Source: Pseudomonas grandcourensis
GTDB taxonomy: Bacteria > Pseudomonadota > Gammaproteobacteria > Pseudomonadales > Pseudomonadaceae
NCBI RefSeq assembly: GCF_039909015.1
Contig: NZ_CP150919.1
Coordinates: forward strand, 5,370,501 to 5,434,500
Direction of reading: 5' to 3'
DNA length: 64,000 nt
The notes below the pieces were generated by a model. The model saw only the letters and a program-made list of their open reading frames with translations. It searched no databases and had not been told where the DNA came from. Position numbers and translations under genes: made by a program. Positions 17,216 through 25,554 of this stretch are shown in pieces. Every line of letters begins with the position of its first letter. The first letter of the stretch is position 1.

Positions 17216-17974
17216 ATGAACCGTAAAATCGCACTGATCACCGGCACCAGCCGCGGCCTCGGCAAAAACGCAGCCCTGCATCTGGTCGCCCAGGGAATCG
17301 ACATCATCGGCACCTACAACAGCCGCGCCGATGAGGCGCAGGCACTGGTGGCCGAAATTGAAAGCCTGGGCGGTCGCGCCGTCATGCTGCAACTGGACGT
17401 TGCCCGGAGCGACAACTTCAGCGCCTTCGGCAACGAAGTGGCAAAGGTCCTGCAAAGCTACTTCGACCGCGAGCGCTTCGACTTTCTGGTGAACAACGCC
17501 GGGATCGGTCTGCACGCCAACTTCGTCGACACCACCGTCGAACAGTTCGACCTGCTGGTGAACATCCATTTGAAGGGGCCGTTTTTCCTGACGCAGACCT
17601 TGCTGCCATTGCTCAATGACGGCGGGCGCATCGTCAACATTTCCAGTGGCCTGGCCCGTTTCAGCCTGCCGGGGCACAGTGCCTATGCGGCGATGAAGGG
17701 CGCGATGGAAGTGCTGACCCGCTACCAGGCCAAGGAGCTCGGCGCGCGCAACATCGCGGTGAACATCCTGGCACCGGGCGCGATCGAAACCGACTTTGGC
17801 GACGGCGCCGTGCGCGACAACGCTGCCGTGAACCAAATGGTGACGAGCAACACTGCGCTGGGTCGCACCGGTTTGCCCGATGACATCGGCGCGGCGATTG
17901 CGATGCTGCTGTCACCGGGCAGTCAGTGGATCAATGGCCAGCGGATCGAGGCGTCGGGGGGGATGTTTTTGTAA
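17216..17974 (+). CDS. short-chain dehydrogenase/reductase
   Basis: A 252-residue cytoplasmic NAD(P)-dependent oxidoreductase of the classical SDR family. The cofactor motif is ITGTSRGLGKNAA, followed by LVNNAGIG, the catalytic IVNISS Ser and SAYAAMKGAMEVL with Tyr-x3-Lys, then the PGAIETDF and C-terminal INGQRIEASGGMFL motifs. The substrate is unknown. A GAGGAAG ribosome site precedes ATG 17216. It is divergent from, and probably regulated by, the LysR at 17093. Confidence 0.92.
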   Translation: MNRKIALITGTSRGLGKNAALHLVAQGIDIIGTYNSRADEAQALVAEIESLGGRAVMLQLDVARSDNFSAFGNEVAKVLQSYFDRERFDFLVNNAGIGLHANFVDTTVEQFDLLVNIHLKGPFFLTQTLLPLLNDGGRIVNISSGLARFSLPGHSAYAAMKGAMEVLTRYQAKELGARNIAVNILAPGAIETDFGDGAVRDNAAVNQMVTSNTALGRTGLPDDIGAAIAMLLSPGSQWINGQRIEASGGMFL

Positions 17975-18002
17975 AACGCTTAACGATGGCTGTTGGAAAT
18001 CC

Positions 18003-18034
18003 TTGTGGCGAGGGAAATTGTTCCCTCGCCACAA
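18003..18034. terminator. bidirectional terminator hairpin
   Basis: Fourteen-base perfect arms TTGTGGCGAGGGAA / TTCCCTCGCCACAA around ATTG, placed between the converging dehydrogenase and PACE genes. An AAAA/TTTT edge on the right side gives a U-run for leftward transcripts. Confidence 0.75.
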
Positions 18035-18043
18035 AAACGGTAC

Positions 18044-18478
18044 TTAGCAAACCTCGCGAGTCACCAGCATTCGCTCCCGAACCACGTCATACGCCCAGTG
18101 GTAGATGTAGGTGTACGGCAGGAAGAACAGCAACACACCGATATCCAGCAGGAACGCCTGCCACAGGCTGACATTCAGCCACCAGGCGATCAGCGGCACG
18201 CCAAGTGCGACCAGTCCACCTTCGAACAACAGCGCATGCACCACGCGGACCCAGGCGTTGTGCGCGATGGCGAGGCGCTTGAGTGCCCGATCGAACAGAC
18301 CGTTGAAGACCACGTTCCAGCCCAGGGCCAGGCCGGCGATGAGGACGGTGACCATGCCCATTTCCAGCATCGGTTTTTTCATGATCCAGGCCAGCAACGG
18401 GGTACAGATCAGGATGGCCAGCAGTTCGAAGCCGATGGCTTGAAAAATACGTTCAGTAATGGATTTGTTGGCGCTCAT
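18044..18478 (-). CDS. PACE family multidrug efflux protein (AceI-like)
   Basis: A 144-residue inner-membrane protein with four predicted helices and two tandem bacterial transmembrane pair domains. The first has RIFQAIGFELLAILICTPLL, including the conserved membrane Glu that in AceI carries protons; the second repeats the pattern as VVHALLFEGGLVALGVPLIA. The family exports biocides such as chlorhexidine and acriflavine, and short-chain diamines. I chose ATG 18478 (MSANKSITER) because GGGAG lies eight bases before it. The divergent LysR at 18571 mirrors the known AceI/AceR arrangement. Confidence 0.9.
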   Translation of the reverse strand: MSANKSITERIFQAIGFELLAILICTPLLAWIMKKPMLEMGMVTVLIAGLALGWNVVFNGLFDRALKRLAIAHNAWVRVVHALLFEGGLVALGVPLIAWWLNVSLWQAFLLDIGVLLFFLPYTYIYHWAYDVVRERMLVTREVC

Positions 18479-18570
18479 GGCCGAACTCCCTTGAGTGACT
18501 GTGTGGTTGCCATGATCCGTCATCACATCGATACTTCATAACCAATAACCATCGATCAAGGCGATAGTTC

Positions 18571-19425
18571 ATGGCGTCTCACGAAGTGTTGCTGGCCTTT
18601 GTCGAAGCCGCGACCCAAGGCTCGTTTTCCGCCGCGGCGCGCAAGTTGGGCCGCAGTCAGTCGACCATCAGCGCGGCGGTGGCCAGCCTGGAAATCGACC
18701 TGAACCTGACCCTGTTCGACCGCAGCAGCCGCAAGCCCGGCCTGACCCCGGCCGGGCACGTCATGCTGCAACGGGCCGAAGAGATCCTGGCCGCCACCAG
18801 TCGCCTGGAAATCGCCGCCAGCCAACTGTCCCAAGGGGTGGAAGCGAAGCTGACGGTGGCGCTGTCCGATACCTATCAGTCGGACCGCTTCGAAGCCGCC
18901 CTGAGTGCCTTCGAGCAGCGTTACCCGGACCTGGAGCTCGAGTGCCTGATCGCCGAATGCGATGACCTGATGTCGCTGGTGCAAAGCGGCCGGGCACAGA
19001 TTGCCTTCGCCGAAATGCAGGACAGCTACCCGCCGGACCTGGTCAGCTCGACGGTGGACGAGCGCACGGAAATCGCCTTGTTCGTGTCCCCCACACACCC
19101 GCTGGCGACGCTGGACCACGTCGACCGGGACGTTCTGCAGCAACACCGCGAGCTGCGTCTGGCCACCATCATCAATCCCTATGAAAGTCGGGCGAAGGGC
19201 CGCGTCTGGTCGGCGCCGAGTTATCTGATGCTGCTGGAAATGGCCCAGGGCGGATTCGGCTGGGCGCCGTTGCCGCGCTGGCTGGTCGAGCGGTTCGGGC
19301 CCGGCACGTTGCAGGAACTGGTGGTGCGCGGCTGGCCGAAAACGGTGTCAGTGGATGCGTTGTGGTCGCGGCTGAATCCGCCGGGGCCGGCGGGGAGTTG
19401 GTTGTTGGGCAAGATGCTGGAGTGA
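18571..19425 (+). CDS. LysR family regulator, AceR-like by context
   Basis: A 284-residue LysR regulator. The N-terminal winged helix-turn-helix reads LLAFVEAATQGSFSAAARKL, RSQSTISAAVASLE, LTLFDRSSRKPGLTPAG; the effector domain follows (EAKLTVALSDTYQSDRFEAA). An AAGG ribosome site is before ATG 18571. It diverges from the PACE pump gene with a 92-base gap that contains a repeated CATCGAT (near 18526 and 18552). By analogy with AceR it probably activates the pump when a substrate binds. Confidence 0.88.
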   Translation: MASHEVLLAFVEAATQGSFSAAARKLGRSQSTISAAVASLEIDLNLTLFDRSSRKPGLTPAGHVMLQRAEEILAATSRLEIAASQLSQGVEAKLTVALSDTYQSDRFEAALSAFEQRYPDLELECLIAECDDLMSLVQSGRAQIAFAEMQDSYPPDLVSSTVDERTEIALFVSPTHPLATLDHVDRDVLQQHRELRLATIINPYESRAKGRVWSAPSYLMLLEMAQGGFGWAPLPRWLVERFGPGTLQELVVRGWPKTVSVDALWSRLNPPGPAGSWLLGKMLE

Positions 19426-19441
19426 AGGTCCTTCGGCCGCA

Positions 19442-20677
19442 TCAATCCAACGCCTTGAGCCGCTCTTCGATAAACCGCCGCTCCGGCTCTTGCCGGGTCA
19501 ACGCCAGCGCCCGCTCCCACGCCGCCCGCGCCTCTTGTTTGCGGCCCAGTTGCCAACAGAATTGCGCCCGCGCCGAATGCGCCAGGTGGTAGTCGAGCAG
19601 TTCTCCCCGCTCCAGAATGGCGTCGACCAACGTCAGCCCCGCCAGTGGACCATCGCGTTGCGAAATCGCCGCCGCACGATTCAACTCGATCACCGGTGAC
19701 GGCACCGCCCGCAGCAGGACGTCATACAGCCCGACAATCTGCGGCCAATCGGTTTCCCCCGCCGTTGGTGCTTCGGCGTGCACCGCCGCGATCGCCGCTT
19801 GCAGGCAATAGGGTCCGAATCGTCCCATGGTCAATGCCCGCTCGACCAGCGTGCAGCCTTCGCGGATCAACCCGGCGTCCCACAGCGAACGGTCCTGCTC
19901 GTCCAGCACAATCAGCTCTCCGCTCGCCGAGGTCCTGGCCGGGCGGCGCGACTCGTGCAGCAGCATCAACGCCAGCAACCCCATCACCTCAGGTTCCGGC
20001 AGCAGTTCCACCAGCAACCGGCCGAGACGGATCGCTTCACGGGTCAAATCCTCGCGGATCAGTTCTGTCCCGATGGACGCCGAGTAGCCCTCGTTGAACA
20101 CCAGGTAAATCACCCGCAATACGCTGTCCAGGCGCTCGGGCAACTCAGCGAGCGTCGGCACTTGATAGGGGATTTTCGCATCGCGGATCTTCGCCTTGGC
20201 GCGCACGATGCGCTGGGCGATGGTGGCCGGGGCCGAGAGAAAGGCCCGGGCGATTTCTTCCGTGGTCAGGTCGCAGACTTCCCGTAGCGTCAGCGGCACT
20301 TGTGCGTCGGCCGCCAGGGCCGGGTGGCAGCAAGTGAAGATCAGCCGCAGGCGATCGTCTTCCACGTCTTCATCACTCCAGTCGGCCTGCTCCAGCGCCT
20401 CCAGTTGCGCGATCAGCAAGGGCTGCGACGCGGCAAAACGTGCGCGCCGACGCAAGGCATCGATGGCCTTGAAGCGCCCGGTGGACACCAGCCAGGCCCG
20501 CGGATTGTCCGGCACACCATCACGCTGCCAGCGTTCGACCGCGATGAAAAACGCCTCGTGCAAGGCCTCTTCGGCGAGGTCGAAATCCCCCAGCAAGCGA
20601 ATCAGAGTTGCAAGAATGCGCCGCGAGTCTTCGCGATAGACCCGCTCGACCTGCGCCTGAACCGGCAGCCCCGGCAT
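19442..20677 (-). CDS. ECF42-type sigma factor with C-terminal TPR-like extension
   Basis: A 411-residue extracytoplasmic-function sigma factor, about twice the usual size. Region 2 is VYREDSRRILATLIRLLGDFDLAEEALHEAF and PRAWLVSTGRFKAIDALRR; region 4 is LTTEEIARAFLSAPATIAQRIVRAKAKIRD. The long C-terminal part (about 180-411) is helical with TPR-like repeats, the hallmark of ECF42, and replaces an anti-sigma factor as control element. Its start lies one base after the stop of the DGPF gene, so it is translationally coupled as the last gene of the snoaL-like / DGPF / sigma operon. The operon promoter matches the ECF42 motif. Confidence 0.92.
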   Translation of the reverse strand: MPGLPVQAQVERVYREDSRRILATLIRLLGDFDLAEEALHEAFFIAVERWQRDGVPDNPRAWLVSTGRFKAIDALRRRARFAASQPLLIAQLEALEQADWSDEDVEDDRLRLIFTCCHPALAADAQVPLTLREVCDLTTEEIARAFLSAPATIAQRIVRAKAKIRDAKIPYQVPTLAELPERLDSVLRVIYLVFNEGYSASIGTELIREDLTREAIRLGRLLVELLPEPEVMGLLALMLLHESRRPARTSASGELIVLDEQDRSLWDAGLIREGCTLVERALTMGRFGPYCLQAAIAAVHAEAPTAGETDWPQIVGLYDVLLRAVPSPVIELNRAAAISQRDGPLAGLTLVDAILERGELLDYHLAHSARAQFCWQLGRKQEARAAWERALALTRQEPERRFIEERLKALD

Positions 20678-20678
20678 C

Positions 20679-21023
20679 TTAAGGATTCAACTGCCGAACG
20701 GGGCGCACTTCGACACTGCCGACCCGGGCCGCCGGAATATTCCCGGCGACCTGGATGGCTTCGTTGAGGTCCTTGGCATCGATCAGGTAGAAGCCGGCCA
20801 ACTGCTCCTTGGTTTCAGCGAATGGCCCGTCGGTGATCGACATCTTGCCGTTGCGCATGCGCACGGTGGTGGCGGTCTGCACCGACTCCAGTGCTTCGGC
20901 GGCGACCATCCGGCCGCTGCCCTGGATCGACTCGGCATAGGCCATGCACTCCTCGTCCTTCGGGCTTTCCGGCAGCGAATGCAGCAGACGCTCATCGCTG
21001 TAGACCAGGCATAAATACTTCAT
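20679..21023 (-). CDS. DGPF (YCII-like) domain protein
   Basis: A 114-residue cytoplasmic protein. It begins MKYLCLVYSDERLLHSL and carries the name-giving motif in SITDGPFAETKEQLAGFYLID, a ferredoxin-like YCII-type fold. DGPF proteins are the constant partner of ECF42 sigma factors, though their chemistry is unknown. ATG 21023 follows AGGAGACGTTC; the longer frame from 21050 lacks a site. It is the middle gene of the sigma operon. Confidence 0.9.
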   Translation of the reverse strand: MKYLCLVYSDERLLHSLPESPKDEECMAYAESIQGSGRMVAAEALESVQTATTVRMRNGKMSITDGPFAETKEQLAGFYLIDAKDLNEAIQVAGNIPAARVGSVEVRPVRQLNP

Positions 21024-21101
21024 GAACGTCTCCTGAATCGAACGGATCAACTATGGCCGTGGATTGGCCATTTGGCGCGACGCCCCGACAAATAACATCG
21101 A

Positions 21102-21527
21102 TCAGGGTTTCAGATCGAACAGGACGGTGCCGCTCATCATGTCGAACGGCGCCGACCAGTGCTCATGGACGATCTGCCACAACCCGTCTTCCTGGCGATA
21201 GCACGCACTGCCGCGCATCCAGCAGGCCTGGGTTTCGCCCTTGTCGTTGGTGCCGCCGCAATGGGCCAGCCAATGGGCGAAGGCGATCTCCTGGGACGCC
21301 TCGATGCGGATGTCCTGGAACTCGAAAATGTGCGGGCCGGGGCACATTTTCATGCAATCTTCCCAATGCGCGCGGTACGCCTCTTTGCCCTTGAATTGCA
21401 AGGCCTTGACCGCGTCGAAGGAGACGATGTCGTCGGCATACAGGGTCATGATTTTATCTACGTCCTTGGCCATCATGGCCTGACGATAGGTTTCGATCAG
21501 GTTCTGGATCTGGGTTTGCGAGTTCAT
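21102..21527 (-). CDS. SnoaL/NTF2-like protein, first gene of the ECF42 operon
   Basis: A 141-residue NTF2-fold protein of the SnoaL/ketosteroid-isomerase type: IQNLIETYRQAMMAKDVDKI, MTLYADDIVSFDAV, then a central YRAHWEDC and the closing DGLWQIVHEHWSAPFD. Such proteins bind or isomerise small hydrophobic molecules; the reaction is unknown. A GGAGA site precedes ATG 21527, and the ECF42-type promoter lies 38 bases upstream. So it is predicted to be a direct target of the sigma factor encoded two genes on. Confidence 0.88.
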   Translation of the reverse strand: MNSQTQIQNLIETYRQAMMAKDVDKIMTLYADDIVSFDAVKALQFKGKEAYRAHWEDCMKMCPGPHIFEFQDIRIEASQEIAFAHWLAHCGGTNDKGETQACWMRGSACYRQEDGLWQIVHEHWSAPFDMMSGTVLFDLKP

Positions 21528-21564
21528 GGTGGTTCTCCGTGGTTTTTATAGGAAGACACCCTTA

Positions 21565-21591
21565 GTCGTCTAGCGATCCGGCGAATCGACA
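21565..21591 (-). promoter_or_regulatory. ECF42 target promoter
   Basis: On the minus strand TGTCGA (21586-21591) is followed after exactly 17 bases by CGAC (21565-21568). This fits the motif known for ECF42 promoters (TGTCGA at -35, CGA/TC at -10). It lies just upstream of the SnoaL-like gene and makes the operon autoregulated. Confidence 0.7.
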
Positions 21592-21668
21592 GACGAAATA
21601 AAAATAATTCATAACGCCAGACTCGCTAGAATCCGAGACTCATTTTCAGTTGGAAAAAGGACACTCCA

Positions 21669-22154
21669 GTGACAGCCCGACTCGTGCCTTATGAAAGCCT
21701 GAACACGCTGCAGCGCCAACAGGTCGAGGCCATCGAAGTGCATCCGGAGCAAATCAGGTTCTCGGGTGACATCCACGGCGCCTTGCACACTTTGTTGTCC
21801 AGGCCCGGCCCCGGCGTCAAGGGGTTCGCCCTGCTGGCCGAAGATGTGCCGGTCGCTTTCCTGCTGCTCAAGCGCCCGCCGGTGTTGCCGGCCTGGGCCG
21901 ATGAGCACAGCGCCACGCTGCACGCCCTGCAAGTCGATCAACGCGCCCAGGGCAAGGGCTACGGCAAGGCCTGCCTGCAAGCGCTGCCCGAAGCGGCGCG
22001 CCTGGCCTGGCCGGAAATCAGGGGGCTGGAGTTGTCGGTGGATGCCGACAACGAGGCTGCGATCGCCCTGTACGCCAGGTTTGGCTTTGTCGACAGCGGC
22101 GAGGCGTACAAGGGCCGGATCGGGTATGAACGGCGGATGGGGTTGGTGTTCTGA
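21669..22154 (+). CDS. GNAT family N-acetyltransferase
   Basis: A 161-residue acetyl-CoA-dependent acetyltransferase. The acetyl-CoA loop is LHALQVDQRAQGKGYGKACL (motif A, Q/R-x-x-G-x-G/A), followed by LELSVDADNEAAIALYARFGF (motif B). The substrate is unknown. It starts at GTG 21669, seven bases after AAAGGACACT; no in-frame ATG is present near the start. It diverges from the ECF42 operon. Confidence 0.9.
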   Translation: MTARLVPYESLNTLQRQQVEAIEVHPEQIRFSGDIHGALHTLLSRPGPGVKGFALLAEDVPVAFLLLKRPPVLPAWADEHSATLHALQVDQRAQGKGYGKACLQALPEAARLAWPEIRGLELSVDADNEAAIALYARFGFVDSGEAYKGRIGYERRMGLVF

Positions 22155-22214
22155 CTGCGCGTTAGTTTTTTGCAGACATTACTGACACAGCTCCTACAGG
22201 GGATCTACGTCGGA

Positions 22215-22703
22215 TCAGAGTTCGAGCACCATCTCATGCCACGCCATGCCGCCATGGTCGGACGCCGAGGGCTTGATGTAGGCAAAGCCGAAACCGGCAT
22301 ACAACGGAATATGCCGTTCCTTGCACATCAGGTTGATGGTGACCTTGCCCATCGCACGCATACGCTCGATGAACTCGCCCATCAGGCGCTTGGCCAGGCC
22401 TTGCCCCTGATAATCCGGGTGCACCACCACCGACATGATCACCACGTGCGGTCCGGCCGGGTCGTGACCGATCAGCTCCTTGAACGCCTCATCCGACATT
22501 TCCACCTGGAACGCCGCACCGGAATTGATGAAACCGGCGACGGCCCCATCCACTTCAGCGACGATAAACCCCTCGGGCCAGGTGGCGATGCGGGTGGCGA
22601 TTTTCTCGCGGGTCGCGGCTTCATCACCTTCGTAGGCAAGGGTCTCGATGGCAAAGCAGCGGTCCAGATCGGCGGGGGTGACGTTGCGGATGACGGTGTT
22701 CAT
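22215..22703 (-). CDS. GNAT acetyltransferase, arylalkylamine N-acetyltransferase-like
   Basis: A 162-residue GNAT protein. Motif A is SVVVHPDYQGQGLAKRLMGEF; the ending LYAGFGFAYIKPSASDHGGMAWHEM matches the bacterial arylalkylamine acetyltransferase type, so an aromatic or aliphatic amine is a likely acceptor. ATG 22703 is preferred to the longer frame, which would add 34 low-quality residues. It lies 98 bases after, and on the same strand as, the GyrI-like gene. Confidence 0.88.
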   Translation of the reverse strand: MNTVIRNVTPADLDRCFAIETLAYEGDEAATREKIATRIATWPEGFIVAEVDGAVAGFINSGAAFQVEMSDEAFKELIGHDPAGPHVVIMSVVVHPDYQGQGLAKRLMGEFIERMRAMGKVTINLMCKERHIPLYAGFGFAYIKPSASDHGGMAWHEMVLEL

Positions 22704-22801
22704 AGCAGCTCGGAATCGGCGTGGGAAAAGATGGGGATGATAAATCAGCCGCTGTGTGACATCGAGAGACGAATCGGCCGATCCGCCTCCCGACACACCT
22801 C

Positions 22802-23287
22802 TCACGCTTTGATCGGTATCCAGATCTCCAGCTTGCCGGTGTTGAGCTTCGGGTTGAAGTCTTCGCTGTATCGTTCCAGCTCCGGTGCATCCAACACCTC
22901 ATGCCCCGACTGCGGCTGCCAGGTGCCGAAGATGTACTGAAACAGTTGCGGCAAGGTATCCAGCGACCCTTTGTGCTCGAACACCGCGTACAGCTGAGGC
23001 TGAACCTCTACCCAACGGTAGGTTTCCGGCAAGTCGTCGAGCTTGCTGATCTCGACGCCAGCGATGTAATCGAAGCCGCCCTTGCCGTCGAAATTGCAGC
23101 AGACACCGTAGGTGACTTCGCCTTTTTGGCCCGGAATGTTCCCAATGTGGGGCTCGAGTTTTTCCCAGAGCTTGGGAATGCCCTGGGTGGTTTGCTGGGT
23201 AAATCGTCCGCCCAGCCCTGCAATCAGCAGGAAGTGTCCGTGCTCAAAGCGTGGTTCCGTCACTTCGACGCGTGTTTGCTCATCCAT
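22802..23287 (-). CDS. GyrI-like / AraC effector-binding domain protein
   Basis: A stand-alone effector-binding domain of 161 residues with no DNA-binding part. The pattern EPRFEHGHFLLIAGLGGRF...IPKLWEKLEP...YGVCCNF...FDYIAGVEI...WVEVQPQLYAVFEHKG is that of the GyrI-like fold, which binds small hydrophobic or cationic molecules. ATG 23287 follows AGGAGC. It may form an operon with the downstream acetyltransferase gene. Confidence 0.85.
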   Translation of the reverse strand: MDEQTRVEVTEPRFEHGHFLLIAGLGGRFTQQTTQGIPKLWEKLEPHIGNIPGQKGEVTYGVCCNFDGKGGFDYIAGVEISKLDDLPETYRWVEVQPQLYAVFEHKGSLDTLPQLFQYIFGTWQPQSGHEVLDAPELERYSEDFNPKLNTGKLEIWIPIKA

Positions 23288-23354
23288 GGCTCGGCTCCTG
23301 AAACGAAAAAATGGGTTCGGCTGGGAGTATAGAAGCCAAACCCGATTCGCCCAA

Positions 23355-24017
23355 TTACAGTGCGTGCAACTGCTCGATGGCAGCGGCACCAACGAACTCG
23401 TTGTAACCCGATAGGATCACGTAGACCGCGAAATAGCAGAAGATCGCCGCTGATGCCATGTAGGAATAACGCAGCAGCTTGTCCCCCAGCAACTTGCCGC
23501 CATGGCTCGCGGCGAAGCACAACCCGGCTGACCAGAGCAGCCCGGCACAGAGGAAACCGCCGAGAAACAGTGCCGAGCTGAGCGGGCCACCGCCACCGGA
23601 ACGCGCGATCAAGGTGCCGCCAACTGCCGCGAACCAGAGAATCGCGCTGGGCGAAGACATGGCCAGGAAAATCCCGCGGAAAAACTCCTTGCGATGGGAG
23701 TTGTTCCCGACCTCCGCCGTCTCGGCCAGCAGCGACTCGTGGTGAATCGCCGAATAGATCATCTTCGCCGCGAAGTACACCAACAGCGCCGAGCCACCGA
23801 TCCACAATACCCAGCGCACGGTTTCGTATTGCAGCAACACGGTCATGCCGGCCAGTGCCAGTACCGCGTAGATCAGGTCGCCGACGCAGGTCCCCAGCCC
23901 CAGCGCAAAGCCCTGGAAATAGCCGCGCTGCATGGCCAGGGTGATCATCGCGATATTGGCCACGCCGATATCCAGGCACAGCGAGAGGCTCAGCAAGAAG
24001 CCACTGGTAAATTCCAT
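23355..24017 (-). CDS. LysE family amino-acid exporter
   Basis: A 220-residue inner-membrane exporter with about six helices. It opens GFLLSLSLCLDIGVANIAMI, a diverged form of the LysE/RhtB start (usually PGP), and has FFRGIFLAMSSPSAILWFAAVG, the second half-site helix. A probable amino acid or amine is exported; which one is unknown. AAGGATAGG precedes ATG 24017. It diverges from alaC. Confidence 0.88.
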   Translation of the reverse strand: MEFTSGFLLSLSLCLDIGVANIAMITLAMQRGYFQGFALGLGTCVGDLIYAVLALAGMTVLLQYETVRWVLWIGGSALLVYFAAKMIYSAIHHESLLAETAEVGNNSHRKEFFRGIFLAMSSPSAILWFAAVGGTLIARSGGGGPLSSALFLGGFLCAGLLWSAGLCFAASHGGKLLGDKLLRYSYMASAAIFCYFAVYVILSGYNEFVGAAAIEQLHAL

Positions 24018-24156
24018 CGAACCCTATCCTTCGGACAAATTTGTTTACATTGAGGCTGGACAGTCTGCCACAGCTGCCCTTACATTCCGCCACAGGTCAC
24101 CGCAGTGACCAGCGTCGCTCGGACGGTTCCGGGCGCTTACGTTATCCGAGGCAACA

Positions 24157-25374
24157 ATGGCCGAACAAGGTTCGCCGCGCCGCTTTGCGCGCATAGATCG
24201 ACTCCCCCCTTACGTTTTCAACATCACTGCCGAGCTGAAGATGGCCGCCCGTCGTCGTGGCGAAGACATCATCGACTTGAGCATGGGCAACCCCGACGGC
24301 GCCACGCCGCCGCACATCGTCGAAAAACTTGTGCAGGTCGCTCAGCGTGAAGACACCCACGGTTACTCCACCTCCAAGGGCATTCCGCGCCTGCGCCGGG
24401 CGATTTCCAACTGGTACAAGGATCGTTACGCGGTCGACATCGACCCGGAAAGCGAAGCCATCGTCACCATCGGTTCCAAGGAAGGCCTGGCGCACTTGAT
24501 GCTGGCCACCCTCGACCAGGGCGACACCGTGCTGGTGCCGAACCCGAGCTACCCGATTCACATCTACGGTGCCGTGATTGCCGGCGCCCAGGTGCGGTCG
24601 GTGCCGCTGGTGCCGGGCGTGGACTTCTTCGCGGAACTGGAGCGGGCCATTCGCGGTTCGATCCCGAAGCCGAAGATGATGATCCTCGGTTTCCCGTCCA
24701 ACCCTACCGCCCAGTGCGTGGAGCTGGATTTCTTCGAGCGCGTCATCGCCCTCGCCAAGCAGTACGACGTGCTGGTGGTGCATGACCTGGCCTACGCCGA
24801 CATCGTCTACGACGGCTGGAAAGCCCCGTCGATCATGCAAGTGCCCGGCGCCAAGGACATTGCGGTGGAGTTTTTCACCCTGTCCAAGAGCTACAACATG
24901 GCCGGCTGGCGCATTGGCTTCATGGTCGGCAACCCGGAACTGGTCAACGCCCTGGCGCGGATCAAGAGCTACCACGACTACGGCACCTTCACCCCGCTGC
25001 AAGTGGCGGCCATCGCTGCGCTTGAAGGCGACCAGCAATGCGTGCGCGACATCGCCGAGCAGTATCGGCAGCGGCGCAACGTGCTGGTCAAGGGCCTGCA
25101 TGAACTGGGCTGGATGGTGGAAAACCCGAAAGCCTCGATGTACGTCTGGGCGAAGATTCCCGAGACTTATGCGCACCTGGGCTCGCTGGAGTTCGCCAAG
25201 AAACTGCTGGCCGAAGCCAAGGTGTGTGTCTCGCCGGGCGTTGGCTTCGGCGAGTACGGCGATGATCACGTGCGCTTTGCCCTGATCGAAAACCAGGACC
25301 GGATTCGTCAGGCCGTGCGCGGGATTCGCGGGATGTTCCGGGCGGATGGGTTGGCGCCGAAAACCAACGCCTGA
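24157..25374 (+). CDS. alaC: alanine transaminase AlaC
   Basis: A 405-residue PLP-dependent class I/II aminotransferase that makes alanine from pyruvate and glutamate. It shows the N-terminal [20 protein letters not shown], substrate segment [17 protein letters not shown], the [10 protein letters not shown] loop, HDLAYADI (Asp and Tyr for PLP) and the Schiff-base Lys in [16 protein letters not shown]. The extended match to AlaC/YfdZ over its whole length supports the name. A GAGG site precedes ATG 24157. It is followed by a REPIN and a terminator. Confidence 0.88.
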   Translation: MAEQGSPRRFARIDRLPPYVFNITAELKMAARRRGEDIIDLSMGNPDGATPPHIVEKLVQVAQREDTHGYSTSKGIPRLRRAISNWYKDRYAVDIDPESEAIVTIGSKEGLAHLMLATLDQGDTVLVPNPSYPIHIYGAVIAGAQVRSVPLVPGVDFFAELERAIRGSIPKPKMMILGFPSNPTAQCVELDFFERVIALAKQYDVLVVHDLAYADIVYDGWKAPSIMQVPGAKDIAVEFFTLSKSYNMAGWRIGFMVGNPELVNALARIKSYHDYGTFTPLQVAAIAALEGDQQCVRDIAEQYRQRRNVLVKGLHELGWMVENPKASMYVWAKIPETYAHLGSLEFAKKLLAEAKVCVSPGVGFGEYGDDHVRFALIENQDRIRQAVRGIRGMFRADGLAPKTNA

Positions 25375-25382
25375 CCGATACC

Positions 25383-25478
25383 CCCTGTGGGAGCGAGCTT
25401 GCTCGCGATAGCGGTGTTTCAGTCGCCATTATTGTTGACTGATACGACGCCATCGCGAGCAAGCTCGCTCCCACAGGG
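25383..25478. repeat. REPIN (inverted REP pair)
   Basis: Two 27-base REPs in inverted order, each reading CCCTGTGGGAGCGAGC then TTGCTCGCGAT, separated by about 42 bases. The whole unit can fold as one long hairpin. It lies between alaC and the terminator at 25511. Confidence 0.9.
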
Positions 25479-25510
25479 TCTTGTATCCGTCCTTGAAATC
25501 GATCACCCAC

Positions 25511-25538
25511 AAAAAAACCGCATCGCTGCGGTTTTTTT
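25511..25538. terminator. bidirectional terminator between alaC and gntT
   Basis: AAAAAAACCGCA and its exact complement around TCGC, with a seven-base U-run in both directions; it separates the converging alaC and gntT genes. Confidence 0.92.
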
Positions 25539-25554
25539 GTACCTGTCGAACCGC

